DNA of 64,000 bases, taken from assembly GCA_965204715.1 (NCBI GenBank), contig OZ242009.1, positions 3,100,001 to 3,164,000 of the forward strand, given 5' to 3'. The notes beneath the pieces were generated by a model. That model worked only from the letters and a program-made list of their open reading frames with translations, had not been told where the DNA came from and did no database searches. This document shows, piece by piece, positions 35,785 through 44,881 of the stretch (position 1 is its first letter; every line of letters begins with the position of its first letter). A program made the position numbers and the translations under genes. The DNA is from CATOSP01 sp965204715 (GTDB lineage: Bacteria > Chloroflexota > Dehalococcoidia > Lucifugimonadales > UBA3495).

Positions 35785-36567
35785 ATGAGCACGCCCAACA
35801 CCACGCCCAAGACCGGCGCCAAGACGCCGCCAACCCCGGGCCGCTTCCGCTTGCCGGACCCGCCCGAACGGGAACCCGACGAGAAGATGACCAGCGCCAA
35901 GCATCTCCACGAACCGGGGAACACCCACCACCTGGCCCAGCACTTCGGAAACCCCGGCGCCAACCTGGTGTCGGCCGAACGCTACATCACCATGCTGCCG
36001 GAGCGGCGCCTCCCCAGCGGCCGGTACCGGCGCTACCCCGACCTGCTGATAGCCCTGGGGGTCGACCCGGCGGCCTACGAGGCCAGCAACGGGTACATCA
36101 TCGGGGAACAGGGCAAGCCGCCGGACTTCGTGCTGGAGGTAGCCTCCCGCAGCACCGGAGCGAAGGACACGAGGCCGAAACGGGAGGACTACGCCGCGCT
36201 GGGAGTAGCGGAATACTGGCGGTTCGACGAGACGGGGGAGTATCACGGGGCGAAGCTGGCCGGGGACCGGCTGGCGGACGGGGAATACGTGGCCATTGAA
36301 ATTGAAGAGTTGGCGGACGGGAGCTTGCAGGGATACAGCGCGGTGCTGGACCTGTACCTGCGCTGGGAACAGGGTCGGCTGGCCTGGCACGACCCGGCGA
36401 CGGGAAGGCACATCGCCACCTTTGAAGACGAACGCGCCCGCGCCGATGCGGAGCAGCGAGCCCGCGCCGCCGCCGAGGCCGAACTAAGCCTGGAGCGGGA
36501 AGCCCGCGCCGCCGCCGAAGCCCGGGTCCGGGAACTGGAGGAACAACTGCGCCGCCAGAGCTCCTGA
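35785..36567 (+). CDS. Uma2 family (PD-(D/E)XK nuclease-fold) protein with C-terminal coiled coil
   Basis: A 260-residue protein. The central domain has PDLLIALGVD, PPDFVLEVASRSTGAKD and REDYAALGVAEYWRFD, the D...ExxS core of the Uma2/DUF820 nuclease-like family. An N-terminal tail rich in Pro and Thr and a C-terminal heptad-like Ala/Glu/Arg coiled coil (about residues 195-258) flank it. Members are abundant in Chloroflexota and Cyanobacteria; the biological role is unproven. AGGTG precedes the ATG. Confidence 0.88.
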   Translation: MSTPNTTPKTGAKTPPTPGRFRLPDPPEREPDEKMTSAKHLHEPGNTHHLAQHFGNPGANLVSAERYITMLPERRLPSGRYRRYPDLLIALGVDPAAYEASNGYIIGEQGKPPDFVLEVASRSTGAKDTRPKREDYAALGVAEYWRFDETGEYHGAKLAGDRLADGEYVAIEIEELADGSLQGYSAVLDLYLRWEQGRLAWHDPATGRHIATFEDERARADAEQRARAAAEAELSLEREARAAAEARVRELEEQLRRQSS

Positions 36568-36635
36568 GGCCACGGCCGCCTGGCCGGGACAACAGAAACA
36601 GGGGGGCGCCACAGACTGGGATCCAACCTCGGCTT

Positions 36636-39032
36636 TCACTCGGCTTCCCCATCCCCCGCAGCCATCCGGTAGCCCTTCCGCGGCTCGGTGAGTATGTACC
36701 TGGGGTCGGCGGCATCGTCTCCCAGCTTGCGGCGCAGCCGCTTCACCACGTTCCGCACCAGCCAGCCCTCGCGCACCCGCTCGGGACCCCACACCCGCTG
36801 CAGCAGCACGCTCTGGCTCAGCACCAGGGGGGCGTGGACCGCCAGCTCGTAGAGCACCGCGTACTCCGTGGCCGTCAGTTCCACCGGCTCCCCATCCACC
36901 GCGACCAGGCGCTGGGCGTAGTCGATGCTCAGCCCACCCGTAGCAAAGGACACAGAGGGCTCACCAGGGAGGGGATCCATCCGCTTTCTGAGGGCGGCCC
37001 GGATCCGGGCCGCCAACTCCGTCTGCGAGAAGGGCTTGACCAGGTAGTCGGCGGCCCCCATGTCCAGGGCCCGGGCCACCGTCTCGTCCTGGCCGTAGGC
37101 CGACACGAAGATCACCGGCAGGTCCGCCGTCCGGCGGATGTCGTGCATCAGTTGGATGCCGTCGCTGTCCGGCAGCACCAGGTCCAGCAGGGCCAGGTGG
37201 GGCTTCTCCTCCGCCATGAGCCGGGGCACGTCGGCGGGGTCGCCGGTGACTATCGGGGCGTAACCAGCCCTGGTCAGGATGTCCCTGATGTAGCGCAGGG
37301 CCTGGGGGTCGTCGTCTACCGCCAGCACCCGCACCCGGCTCCGGCCCCGGGACCGCCGCCGGGAGACGCCGGAGATGGGAGGGGCAGCGTCGGCGGTACC
37401 GGCATCCGCCACGGGCAACGTGAAGGTGAACCTGGCCCCCAGGCCGGGACCGTCGCTCTCGGCCCGGATGCGGCCCCCGTGAGCCTCTACGATCCCCTTG
37501 CAGATGGCCAGACCCAGCCCCGACCCGTCAACGCCGGACGATATGCCCCCGTCATGGCCCCGGGAGAACTTCCTGAACAGTTCCGGCAGCAACTCCGCCG
37601 GTATGCCCCGGCCCCGGTCGGTGACGGACACCGCCACGTACACCCCCTCCCGCACGGCGGACACCGTGATGGGCGATCCCTCCGGCGAGTACCCGGCGGC
37701 GTTGGAGAGCAGGTTGCTGAGCACCTGGACCACGCGCCGCCGGTCGGCCAGCACCATCGGCAGGTCCTCGGCCAGCTCCACCTGCAGCGGGTTCCTCGCG
37801 TCCCCGCTCCGGAACCGGCTCCCGGCCTCCTCCACCAGCGATAGCAACTCCGCCGGCTCCGGGTCCACCGCCAGGGCGCCGGTCTCGATGCGGGCAACGT
37901 CCAGAAGGTCGCCGATCAGGAAGCGCATATGCTCGGTCTGGTCCTGGATGATGCGGAAGAACGGGCGCATCTCCGCCGGGTCCAGCCGGGCCGATTCCGC
38001 CGCCAGGGTATCGGCAGACCCCTTGACGGACATCAGGGGTGTCCTGAGCTCGTGGCTGACCATGGCCAGGAACTCGGCCCGCAGCCGTTCCTGCTCCTCC
38101 AGGGGCGTCAGGTCCTGTAGGGTGACGACGAAGGACGCCAGTTCCCCCTCGTCCGAGTGAATGGGCGTGGCGTTGAGCAGCACGCTGACGCTGCGCCCGT
38201 CGGGGACCCGAAGCTTGATCTCCTCGGCTCGCACCGTCTCGCCAGCCTGAAGAACCTCGGCCAGGGACAACTCTCGCAGGGAGACCTCCCTCCCGTCGCC
38301 CCGCACGCAGGTGACCAGTTCCAGCAGGCCCTCCGGCGTCTGGCCCTCCTCCCGCAGCCCGTCCACCAGGCGCAGCGCCTCCCGGTTGACCGAAGCCATC
38401 TCCCCGGTGCGGGCGTCGAAGACCACCACCCCCACCGGCGAGGTGTTGACCAGGGTCTCCAGGCCGGCCCGGGCCCGCCGCTCCTCCCGATGGGTTCGGG
38501 CGTTGGCGATGACCAGGGCCGCCTGGGCGGCGAACATCACCAGGGTCTCCTGGTCGGCCTGGCTGAACTCCTCCCCGTCCTCCCTGCCGCCCACGAACAC
38601 GTGGCCCACCCGGGCGCCCAGGTGGAACATGGGCGCCGCCAGGAACCGGTAGACCGGGCCCACCGCCATGGGAATGGTGAAGTCCGTGAAGCCCAGGGCG
38701 TGGACGTGGGCCGTCAGGTCGGGGATTCGCACCGGCTCGGAGATGTGGGTCAGGGACTGGAAGATGCCCAGCCCCCCGGGCATCAGCCAGAGTCGTTCCG
38801 ACTCATGGGCGCTCAGCCCGGACGACAGGAAGTCCTGGACCCGTCCCCCGTCGTCCAGCAGGGTCATCACGCCGTGGCGGGCGCCGGTCAGGGAGCGGGC
38901 CGAGTCCAGCGCCCCCTGGAGCACCTGGTCGAAGTCCAGGCTCTCGTTGATGCGCAGGCTGGCTGCACTCAGGCGGGACAGGCGTTCTTCCAGGGCCCGG
39001 TAGTCCCGGTAGAGCCGGTCCGGCTGTTCCAT
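36636..39032 (-). CDS. Histidine kinase fused to receiver and winged-helix output domains
   Basis: A 798-residue single-chain signalling protein. Order: GAF (about 30-185), PAS (about 190-310), HisKA with His327 in SHELRTPL, HATPase (N box LLSNAAGYSP, G boxes DRGRGIP and GSGLGLAI), receiver with DDD at 572-574, phospho-Asp617 and Lys666, then an OmpR-type winged helix (about 695-795, LTATEYAVLYELA and VRNVVKRLRRKL). There is no membrane segment, so it senses a cytoplasmic signal. GGAGGAAGG precedes ATG 39032. It is divergent from the secreted repeat protein, a likely target. Confidence 0.9.
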   Translation of the reverse strand: MEQPDRLYRDYRALEERLSRLSAASLRINESLDFDQVLQGALDSARSLTGARHGVMTLLDDGGRVQDFLSSGLSAHESERLWLMPGGLGIFQSLTHISEPVRIPDLTAHVHALGFTDFTIPMAVGPVYRFLAAPMFHLGARVGHVFVGGREDGEEFSQADQETLVMFAAQAALVIANARTHREERRARAGLETLVNTSPVGVVVFDARTGEMASVNREALRLVDGLREEGQTPEGLLELVTCVRGDGREVSLRELSLAEVLQAGETVRAEEIKLRVPDGRSVSVLLNATPIHSDEGELASFVVTLQDLTPLEEQERLRAEFLAMVSHELRTPLMSVKGSADTLAAESARLDPAEMRPFFRIIQDQTEHMRFLIGDLLDVARIETGALAVDPEPAELLSLVEEAGSRFRSGDARNPLQVELAEDLPMVLADRRRVVQVLSNLLSNAAGYSPEGSPITVSAVREGVYVAVSVTDRGRGIPAELLPELFRKFSRGHDGGISSGVDGSGLGLAICKGIVEAHGGRIRAESDGPGLGARFTFTLPVADAGTADAAPPISGVSRRRSRGRSRVRVLAVDDDPQALRYIRDILTRAGYAPIVTGDPADVPRLMAEEKPHLALLDLVLPDSDGIQLMHDIRRTADLPVIFVSAYGQDETVARALDMGAADYLVKPFSQTELAARIRAALRKRMDPLPGEPSVSFATGGLSIDYAQRLVAVDGEPVELTATEYAVLYELAVHAPLVLSQSVLLQRVWGPERVREGWLVRNVVKRLRRKLGDDAADPRYILTEPRKGYRMAAGDGEAE

Positions 39033-39349
39033 GCCTTCCTCCCAGCCCGGACCGCCGCTGTCCCGCGTCAACCGCGTGGCGGGTCCGGGTCCTGGCTGCG
39101 TAGCTGGTCAGGCACAAAGTATACACTAACGAATACAAAACAGAACCTTAAAAATATGGATGGCGATACGGACTATGGTGTAGGTTTCTTTCTGGGTTTT
39201 CGCGCCGGTTCACGCCAGCGGCAGTCCCGTGCAGCCGTGCGGAACAGGGGCCGAGGCCCGGTTGCGGGGGTCCCCGAAACGACCACGACGCCGGGTTTCA
39301 ACTTGTCGCGACAGCCCGGCAGAACATCAACCAAGGAGGCACGACAGCC
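39033..39349. other. Divergent regulatory region between the kinase fusion and the secreted protein
   Basis: About 317 bases with an AT-rich pocket near 39110-39190 (contains AGTATACACTAACG and AAAAATATGGATGG). It probably holds both promoters, and possibly sites for the winged helix, but no hexamers could be assigned with confidence. Confidence 0.45.
39333..39339 (+). promoter_or_regulatory. Strong Shine-Dalgarno of the leader ORF
   Basis: AAGGAGG, 10 bases before the ATG at 39350. It is a closer match to consensus than the site before the secreted protein itself. Confidence 0.65.
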
Positions 39350-39448
39350 ATGTTCGACGCCGGAAACAGCATCAAGAGCAGGACAGGCCGCCTGCTGCGG
39401 GCAGCCTTGCCAGTCAAGCCCCCCCCCCCCCCGACTTTCACCCGCTGA
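39350..39448 (+). CDS. Short leader ORF crossing a poly-C tract
   Basis: A 32-codon frame, beginning MFDAGNSIKSRTG and ending in KPPPPPTFTR. It is initiated by AAGGAGG and stops 19 bases before the ATG of the secreted protein. Codons 24-28 are the 14-C tract. With one C fewer, the frame does not stop but enters the secreted protein in frame. It may be a leader peptide, the true N-terminus of the big protein, or a contingency switch. Confidence 0.5.
   Translation: MFDAGNSIKSRTGRLLRAALPVKPPPPPTFTR
39419..39432 (+). repeat. Poly-C tract, 14 residues
   Basis: A homopolymer of 14 C, unlike anything else in the window. It lies in the leader ORF and 35 bases before the ATG of the secreted protein. 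Such tracts slip during replication and are also error-prone in sequencing. Confidence 0.9.
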
Positions 39449-39467
39449 AAAGCGACGGAGGCCCACG

Positions 39468-42400
39468 ATGACGCGGGCCTCCATCTTCCGCCTATCCCCG
39501 TTATTCCTGCTGGCCGCCGCGCTGGCGGCCCTGGCGGTCTTCCTGGTCCACGACGCCCGGCCGGCTGCTGCCCACCACTACGTTCTCTGGTCCGCCACCC
39601 TGACGAACCCGGCCACCAACCCAGACGGTTGCACCAGCACAGATCCGCCCGATCCCCGGAGTTGCCAATTGGCCCTCACGGAGGACGAGTTCTACATAAC
39701 CTTGGAGCCGCACAAGCATCGGGTCACCGATATTCAGTTGTTCCAGGGAAGACTTGATTTCAGATTGGACAATCCGATCACGTCCCTCTCCCAGCGGCCC
39801 CTGACGCTCACCGTCAATGGCAGGAAGTTTCACTCTGAAGACGGCGCGCTTCGCAACTTCGACCATTCTCTGGTATGGGAAAACACCGGCCTGAGCTGGT
39901 CTGTCGGCGACACGATAGAGTTGAGCCTGGAGCAGCGGGAGCATATCAGCTGCCAGGTCGGCGGCGGCGACGCGTCCCTGAACCCCACCGACCTGCGGGC
40001 CTTCGCCGGCAACGGCGTGCTGACCCTGGCCTGGTTCAACCCGCAGACGGACAAGAACTTCGTAGCCCTGGTCCGCTGGCGGAAGCAGGGGACCACCACC
40101 TGGCTGAACCCGCACGGCGCCGTGGGCGAGAAGGTGTGGGCGCGACCCAACTACACCTACGACATCACCGGCCTGGAGGACGGAGCGGCCTACGAGGCTC
40201 AGGTGCGCATCGTCCTCACCTCGATCACCATCCCCGGCACCGCGGAACAAGGCGGCGGCATCAGGCCCATACCCTGCGAGAACAGCCAGTGGGTCTCGGT
40301 CACCGGCACGACCCAGGCCGCGGCCACTCCGTTCTGGTCGGCAACGCTGACACCGCAGGACTTGGGGGGTGGCTCGCTGGGCTGCAACGACGCCAATGAC
40401 ACTACTGCGAATAGATGCTCCACCGCCGGGGTGCTTTCTCCAGCCCAAATCAGCTATGGCGGGAACACCTACACGGTCGAACAGGTCATACTGATCAGCG
40501 GAGGACAACTTCAAATCTTTGTCGATTCTCCAATCACCGGTCTTACCCGCTTCTCGCTGAACGTGGACGGCTCATCCTTCGCCGCTCCCGATGATGCATT
40601 GAATGTCTTTATTTGGGAAGATACCGGCCTGTCATGGTCCGCGGGCACGCCGGTCAAACTGAGTCTGGTCGAGCTGCCGCCCCCCACGGAGATCACGGTC
40701 ACGGCCAACGGCGCCCTACGGGAGGGCGGGCCGTCGGTGAACGTGTTCTTCGCCCTGGACCAACCGGCGCTGGCCGAAGGGGGCGCGACGCTGGGCGCCG
40801 ATGTCCCGGCGCAAGACCCGCCCGGGGACACGCTCCTGACCCGCTACTGGGTACGCTGGCTGCCCGAGGTCGTCGAGGGCGCCACCGTCGCCGTGATGCA
40901 GATGTACGTGCCCGAGGACGACAACGACAACAACTGCCGGGAACGCAAATACAGCGCCACCTTCGAGCCCCAGGTCGCCGGCGGCACGTATCTCTCGGCG
41001 GACTTCTCCGTCACCGTCGTGGACAACGACGGCACGGCGGACACCGGCTGCACCGGGGCGATAACCGGGAGCGGCGCGCAGCCGGCCGGCGGGCAGAACG
41101 ACCCCTGTGAGAACTGCGGGACCGGAGGCGACACGGGCGCGGTGTCCCAGGGGCAGCCGGACTACTCCGGCCTCATCGCCAAGATGTACGAATGGCGCAA
41201 CGACCCCCAGTGGGTGAGCGAAAAGGCCCACACCGACCGCTGGGACCGGGCGCTCCTGGCCTTCGGCGAGACGGTGGAGGATACGACGCTGACGCCCATG
41301 ACGGCGGCGGAGGCCCAGGGGTTTGCCGACAGGGGCTGGGAACGCTGGGTGCCGGTAGCGGCGGCCTTGTGGGTACTGGAGAACCAGCCCCCCACGGTGT
41401 CAAACGCCATCGCCGACGTGACCATCGTCAAGGAGAGCGGGAGCCAGCAGGTCTCCCTGTCCGGGGTGTTCGACGACGCCGATGGGGACAGCCTGACCAT
41501 CACCGCCGCATCGTCCGACGAGGCCACGGCCACAGCCTCGGTATCGTCCGACGGGTCCAGCCTCACGGTGACGGCCAGGCTCAGGGGCACGGCGACCCTC
41601 ACGGTCACCGCTGACGACGGCAGGGGCGGAACGGTTGAAGATACGTTCACCGTAACGGTCAAAGCCGCGCCGGTGGTAGCCCAGCCCCTGGACGACGTAT
41701 CCGGGCTGGAGATGGAGACGACGCAAGAAGTCTCCCTGATTGGAGTGTTCAGCGATGCCGACGGCGACGCCCTGACCATTACCGCCGCATCGTCGGCTGA
41801 AACCAAGGCCACCGTTACCGTGGCAGCCGACGGGTCCAAGCTGACCCTCAGCGGGGTGGCTGAGGGCACGGCGACCATCACAGTGACGGCCCAGGACAGC
41901 GACGGCAACCGGGTGGGCGACGCCTTCCAGGTGGAGGTGGTGAAGCGGTTCGCCTCCCTCATCCCCCAGATGTACCAGTGGCGCAACGACCCCCAGTGGG
42001 TGAGCGAAAAGCCTCACACAGACCGCTGGGACCGGGCGCTGCTGGCCTTCGGCGAGACGGTGGCCGACACGACGCTGACGCCGATGACGGCGGCGGAGGC
42101 CCAGGGGTTTGCCGATAGGGGCTGGGAGCGCTGGGTGGAGGTGGCGGCGGCCCTGCGGGTGCTTCAGAACCGGGCGCCCACGGTGTCGGCATCCATCGCC
42201 GACGCCACCATCGTCAACGAGAGCGGGACCAGTCAGGTCTCCCTGTCCGGGGTGTTCGACGACGCCGACGGCGACAGCCTGACCATGAGCGCCGCATCCT
42301 CGGACGAGGCCGTGGCAACGGCATCGGTGTCGTCCGACAACTCCAGCGTGACGGTGAAGACCAGGCTCAGGGGCACGGCGACCATCACGGTCGCCGCCGC

Positions 42401-43628
42401 CGACAGCTACGGCGGGACGGTCTCGGACGCCCTCACCGTCACGGTCAAGGCCGCGCCCGTAGTGGCCTCGGCCATCGCCGACGTGTCCGGCCTGGAGACG
42501 GGTGATACGCAGGACGTGTCCCTGTCCGGCGTCTTCAGCGACGCCGACGGGGACGCGTTGACCGTCACCGCCGCCTCCGGCGACGACGCCATAGCCACGG
42601 TGTCCGTGTCCTCCGACGGTTCCACGCTGAGCCTTACCGGAGTGGCCGAAGGGACGGCGACCATCACGGTTACGGCCCAGGACAGCGACGGCAACCGGGT
42701 GACGGACGACTTCGACGTGTCGGTGGTTGCCCAGCAGCAACAGCAGCAGCAAGTGACTCCCAACCAGGCCCCCACGGTGTCCAGCGCCATCGGCGACGCC
42801 ACCATCGTCAGCGAGAGCGGGACCCAGACGGTCTCCCTGTCCGGGGTGTTCAGCGATGACGACGGCGACAGTTTGACCATAAGCGCCGCGTCCTCTGACG
42901 AAGCAAAAGCCACGGTGTCGGTGGAATCCGACGGGTCCAGCCTGACGGTGAACGCCCAGGCCCGGGGCACCGCCACCATCACGGTCACCGCCAACGACGG
43001 CAACGGCGGCACGGTCTCAGACGCCTTCACCGTGACGGTCAAGGCCGCGCCGGTGGTGGCCTCGGCCGTCGCCGACATGAGCCTGAAGGCGGGGGCCACG
43101 CAGGAGGAGGGAGGAGCGCAGGACGTATCCCTGGCCGCTGTGTTCAGCGACGCCGACGGCGACAGCCTCACCTTCAGCGCCGAGACCTCTGACTTCGAGG
43201 TGGCGGAGGTTTTACTGTTGCAGGGGACGTTGACGGTGCTCGCGGTGGCCGACGGGTCGGCGACCGTCACGGTCACGGCCCAGGACAGCGACGGCAACAC
43301 GGTCAGCGACACCTTCGACGTGTCGGTGGAGGGGCCGCCCACGGCGGTGTCCAACCTGAGCTGCGTCGCCCAGACCGGCCAGGTGCTGTTCCAGTGGGAC
43401 GTGCCGGATTGGTCCGGCGCCCAGGTGTACGCCTACGACTACGACCTGACCCGGCCCGACGGGAAGCGGGAGCAGGCCAGGCTCCAGGGCTACCCGCTGG
43501 TGCGCGCCAAGGGCGAGTACCAGGCGGGCCAGGAGGCCAGCATCAGCGTCAAGGCGGTGTACGAGCTTGCCGACGGGAGCCAGGTGAGCAGCGCCGCCGC
43601 GACGCTGACCTGCACCGTGGCGGAGTAG
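39468..43628 (+). CDS. Large secreted repeat protein (fibronectin-III and cadherin-like/Ig-like modules)
   Basis: A 1,386-residue exported protein. A signal peptide (hydrophobic core LLAAALAALAVFLV, likely cleavage near ARPAAAHH) leads to two WSATLT modules of about 100 residues flanking a fibronectin-III-like domain, then a Calx-beta-like stretch. Next come two 262-residue tandem units, each with a WRNDPQWVSEK...GWERW helical segment plus two Ig/cadherin-like domains (DADGDSLT pattern), then further domains after a Q7 linker, ending in a second FNIII-like domain. No anchor or LPXTG is visible, so it may be released or held by another protein. GGAGG precedes the ATG. The frame extends upstream without a stop, but those residues are kinase-gene shadow. 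Confidence 0.85.
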   Translation: MTRASIFRLSPLFLLAAALAALAVFLVHDARPAAAHHYVLWSATLTNPATNPDGCTSTDPPDPRSCQLALTEDEFYITLEPHKHRVTDIQLFQGRLDFRLDNPITSLSQRPLTLTVNGRKFHSEDGALRNFDHSLVWENTGLSWSVGDTIELSLEQREHISCQVGGGDASLNPTDLRAFAGNGVLTLAWFNPQTDKNFVALVRWRKQGTTTWLNPHGAVGEKVWARPNYTYDITGLEDGAAYEAQVRIVLTSITIPGTAEQGGGIRPIPCENSQWVSVTGTTQAAATPFWSATLTPQDLGGGSLGCNDANDTTANRCSTAGVLSPAQISYGGNTYTVEQVILISGGQLQIFVDSPITGLTRFSLNVDGSSFAAPDDALNVFIWEDTGLSWSAGTPVKLSLVELPPPTEITVTANGALREGGPSVNVFFALDQPALAEGGATLGADVPAQDPPGDTLLTRYWVRWLPEVVEGATVAVMQMYVPEDDNDNNCRERKYSATFEPQVAGGTYLSADFSVTVVDNDGTADTGCTGAITGSGAQPAGGQNDPCENCGTGGDTGAVSQGQPDYSGLIAKMYEWRNDPQWVSEKAHTDRWDRALLAFGETVEDTTLTPMTAAEAQGFADRGWERWVPVAAALWVLENQPPTVSNAIADVTIVKESGSQQVSLSGVFDDADGDSLTITAASSDEATATASVSSDGSSLTVTARLRGTATLTVTADDGRGGTVEDTFTVTVKAAPVVAQPLDDVSGLEMETTQEVSLIGVFSDADGDALTITAASSAETKATVTVAADGSKLTLSGVAEGTATITVTAQDSDGNRVGDAFQVEVVKRFASLIPQMYQWRNDPQWVSEKPHTDRWDRALLAFGETVADTTLTPMTAAEAQGFADRGWERWVEVAAALRVLQNRAPTVSASIADATIVNESGTSQVSLSGVFDDADGDSLTMSAASSDEAVATASVSSDNSSVTVKTRLRGTATITVAAADSYGGTVSDALTVTVKAAPVVASAIADVSGLETGDTQDVSLSGVFSDADGDALTVTAASGDDAIATVSVSSDGSTLSLTGVAEGTATITVTAQDSDGNRVTDDFDVSVVAQQQQQQQVTPNQAPTVSSAIGDATIVSESGTQTVSLSGVFSDDDGDSLTISAASSDEAKATVSVESDGSSLTVNAQARGTATITVTANDGNGGTVSDAFTVTVKAAPVVASAVADMSLKAGATQEEGGAQDVSLAAVFSDADGDSLTFSAETSDFEVAEVLLLQGTLTVLAVADGSATVTVTAQDSDGNTVSDTFDVSVEGPPTAVSNLSCVAQTGQVLFQWDVPDWSGAQVYAYDYDLTRPDGKREQARLQGYPLVRAKGEYQAGQEASISVKAVYELADGSQVSSAAATLTCTVAE
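41184..41969 (+). repeat. 786-bp tandem repeat, unit 1
   Basis: Starts at MYEWRNDPQWVSEK and covers the helical segment and two Ig-like domains. The first 200 bases are nearly identical to unit 2. Confidence 0.8.
41970..42755 (+). repeat. 786-bp tandem repeat, unit 2
   Basis: Starts at MYQWRNDPQWVSEK. The spacing between the two MY(E/Q)WRND sites is exactly 786 bases (262 codons). A third, partial unit follows from about 42770 and lacks the WRND segment. Confidence 0.8.
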
Positions 43629-43712
43629 CCAGCCGGCGGACCCCGGCGGCAACCGGGTCAGCGGCCAGTTCGACGTGCCGGTGAGGCCGGTCTCGCAGGG
43701 GTAGGAAGGCGT

Positions 43713-43752
43713 CCTTTGGACTGGCCGGGATGTTATCCGGCCAGTCCAAAGG
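43713..43752. terminator. Perfect 16-bp inverted repeat, likely terminator
   Basis: CCTTTGGACTGGCCGG and its exact complement are separated by 8 bases, 85 bases past the secreted protein stop. No T run follows, so it may instead be a mobile or protein-binding palindrome. Confidence 0.6.
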
Positions 43753-43848
43753 AGAAGCGGAAACCCGGGGTCATGCGCATAGGCGGGGTGGCCCGGCCGG
43801 CAAAAGTGAGTCCACAGCCGGCGGCCGGAGGGACCGGACCGCCTCATT

Positions 43849-43872
43849 AAAAGGGCCAGCAAAAGGGCCAGC
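43849..43872. repeat. Tandem 12-base direct repeat
   Basis: AAAAGGGCCAGC occurs twice in tandem; a third, partial AAAAGGCC follows a few bases later. Confidence 0.6.
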
Positions 43873-43959
43873 ACCAAAAGGCCGGCGCCACCTTGCCAGT
43901 CTGCCATACATCGCCCAGGGTCAGCGGTCCGGCGGTGCCGGGCAGGGTGAAACCGGGGG

Positions 43960-43978
43960 CCGGGGGCCTGGTCCCCGG
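43960..43978 (-). terminator. Possible terminator of the SDR-hydrolase pair
   Basis: CCGGGG and CCCCGG flank a 7-base loop downstream of the SDR stop on the minus strand; no T run. Confidence 0.3.
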
Positions 43979-44050
43979 TCTGGACCATGTCCGGTCCCTG
44001 CAGCAGTTTTCTTGAGGGCTTGAGCAGCCTGCGCGATGCGACCGCCAGCC

Positions 44051-44881
44051 CTACTCCGGCCCCTGCAGGTATGGGAACATGGCCAACGGGGTCGCGGCAA
44101 GCAGGCCCGCGTCTACGGGAAGGGTTGCGCCGGAGACCCATCGCGCCTCATCCGAGGCCAGGAACAGGGCGGCCCAAGCAACATCCCAGGGAGTGCCCTC
44201 GATGCCCAGCGGTCCCGCCCTCCGGCGCAGCTCCAGCATCTCCTGGGAGGCGTTGCGGGCGACCATGGGGCTGTGGACATGGCCCGGCGCGATGCAGTTG
44301 ACCCGGACCTGGTCCCTTCCGTAATGCACGGCCATCGAGTTGCTCAGGCCGATGATTCCTCCCTTGGATGCGGCGTAGGGATGGCTGGGACTTCCGCTGC
44401 CGGCACGCAGTCCGACAATGGAGGACAGGTTGACGATGGACCCGCCCCCGGCCTCGATCATCCTGGGAATGGCGTGCTTGCTGGTGAGCATCACGCTCTT
44501 CAGGTTGACGTCTATCACCGTGTCCCACAGGTCTTCTTCAACGTCGGTAACGGAGCCGGGGCCGCTGATGCCCACGTTGTTGATCAGAACGTCCAGCTTG
44601 CCGTAGCGGGAGACCGCGGCCTCGGCCATGCCCTGGCAGTCGGCGTTGCTGGTCACATCGCCCACGAACACCGACGCATCGCCGCCATCCTCCCGGACCA
44701 TCGCCAGGGTGGTTTCCGCGTTCTGTTCATCCCGGTCCACCAGGAGCACGCTGGCCCCTTGCCGGGCAAACAGTATCGATATTGCCTGGCCGATGCCAAC
44801 GAAGTCGCCGCCGCCGGTTGCGCCTGCCCCGGTAACTATTGCCACCTTGCCGTTTAACCGTGTCCCTCTGTCAGTAGTCAT
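44051..44881 (-). CDS. Short-chain dehydrogenase/reductase
   Basis: A 276-residue SDR that oxidises or reduces an alcohol/ketone with NAD(P). The cofactor motif is an expanded VTGAGATGGGDFVGIG rather than the plain TGxxxGxG; NNVGISGPG, the catalytic Ser in NLSSIVG and YAASKGG are present, and the C-terminus has WVSGATLPVDAGLLA. ATG at 44881 has AGGAAGGGCGG upstream. It overlaps the upstream hydrolase stop by 4 bases (ATGA), so the two are coupled. Confidence 0.9.
   Translation of the reverse strand: MTTDRGTRLNGKVAIVTGAGATGGGDFVGIGQAISILFARQGASVLLVDRDEQNAETTLAMVREDGGDASVFVGDVTSNADCQGMAEAAVSRYGKLDVLINNVGISGPGSVTDVEEDLWDTVIDVNLKSVMLTSKHAIPRMIEAGGGSIVNLSSIVGLRAGSGSPSHPYAASKGGIIGLSNSMAVHYGRDQVRVNCIAPGHVHSPMVARNASQEMLELRRRAGPLGIEGTPWDVAWAALFLASDEARWVSGATLPVDAGLLAATPLAMFPYLQGPE

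Larger units (their letters stand above)
43629..44050. other. Region after the secreted protein gene
   Basis: About 420 bases. Just past the stop, 43643-43702 still reads GGNRVSGQFDVPVRPV before a TAG, clearly a leftover repeat-module end (compare DGNRVTDDFDVSV). Then come a perfect 16-bp inverted repeat, a tandem 12-mer at 43849-43872 and a GC hairpin at 43960-43978. No intact gene. Confidence 0.6.

Noticed and set aside
38157..39467. Upstream extension of the secreted protein frame to 38157
   Set aside because: It is antisense to the kinase gene, has no Shine-Dalgarno, and a clear signal peptide with GGAGG upstream begins at 39468.
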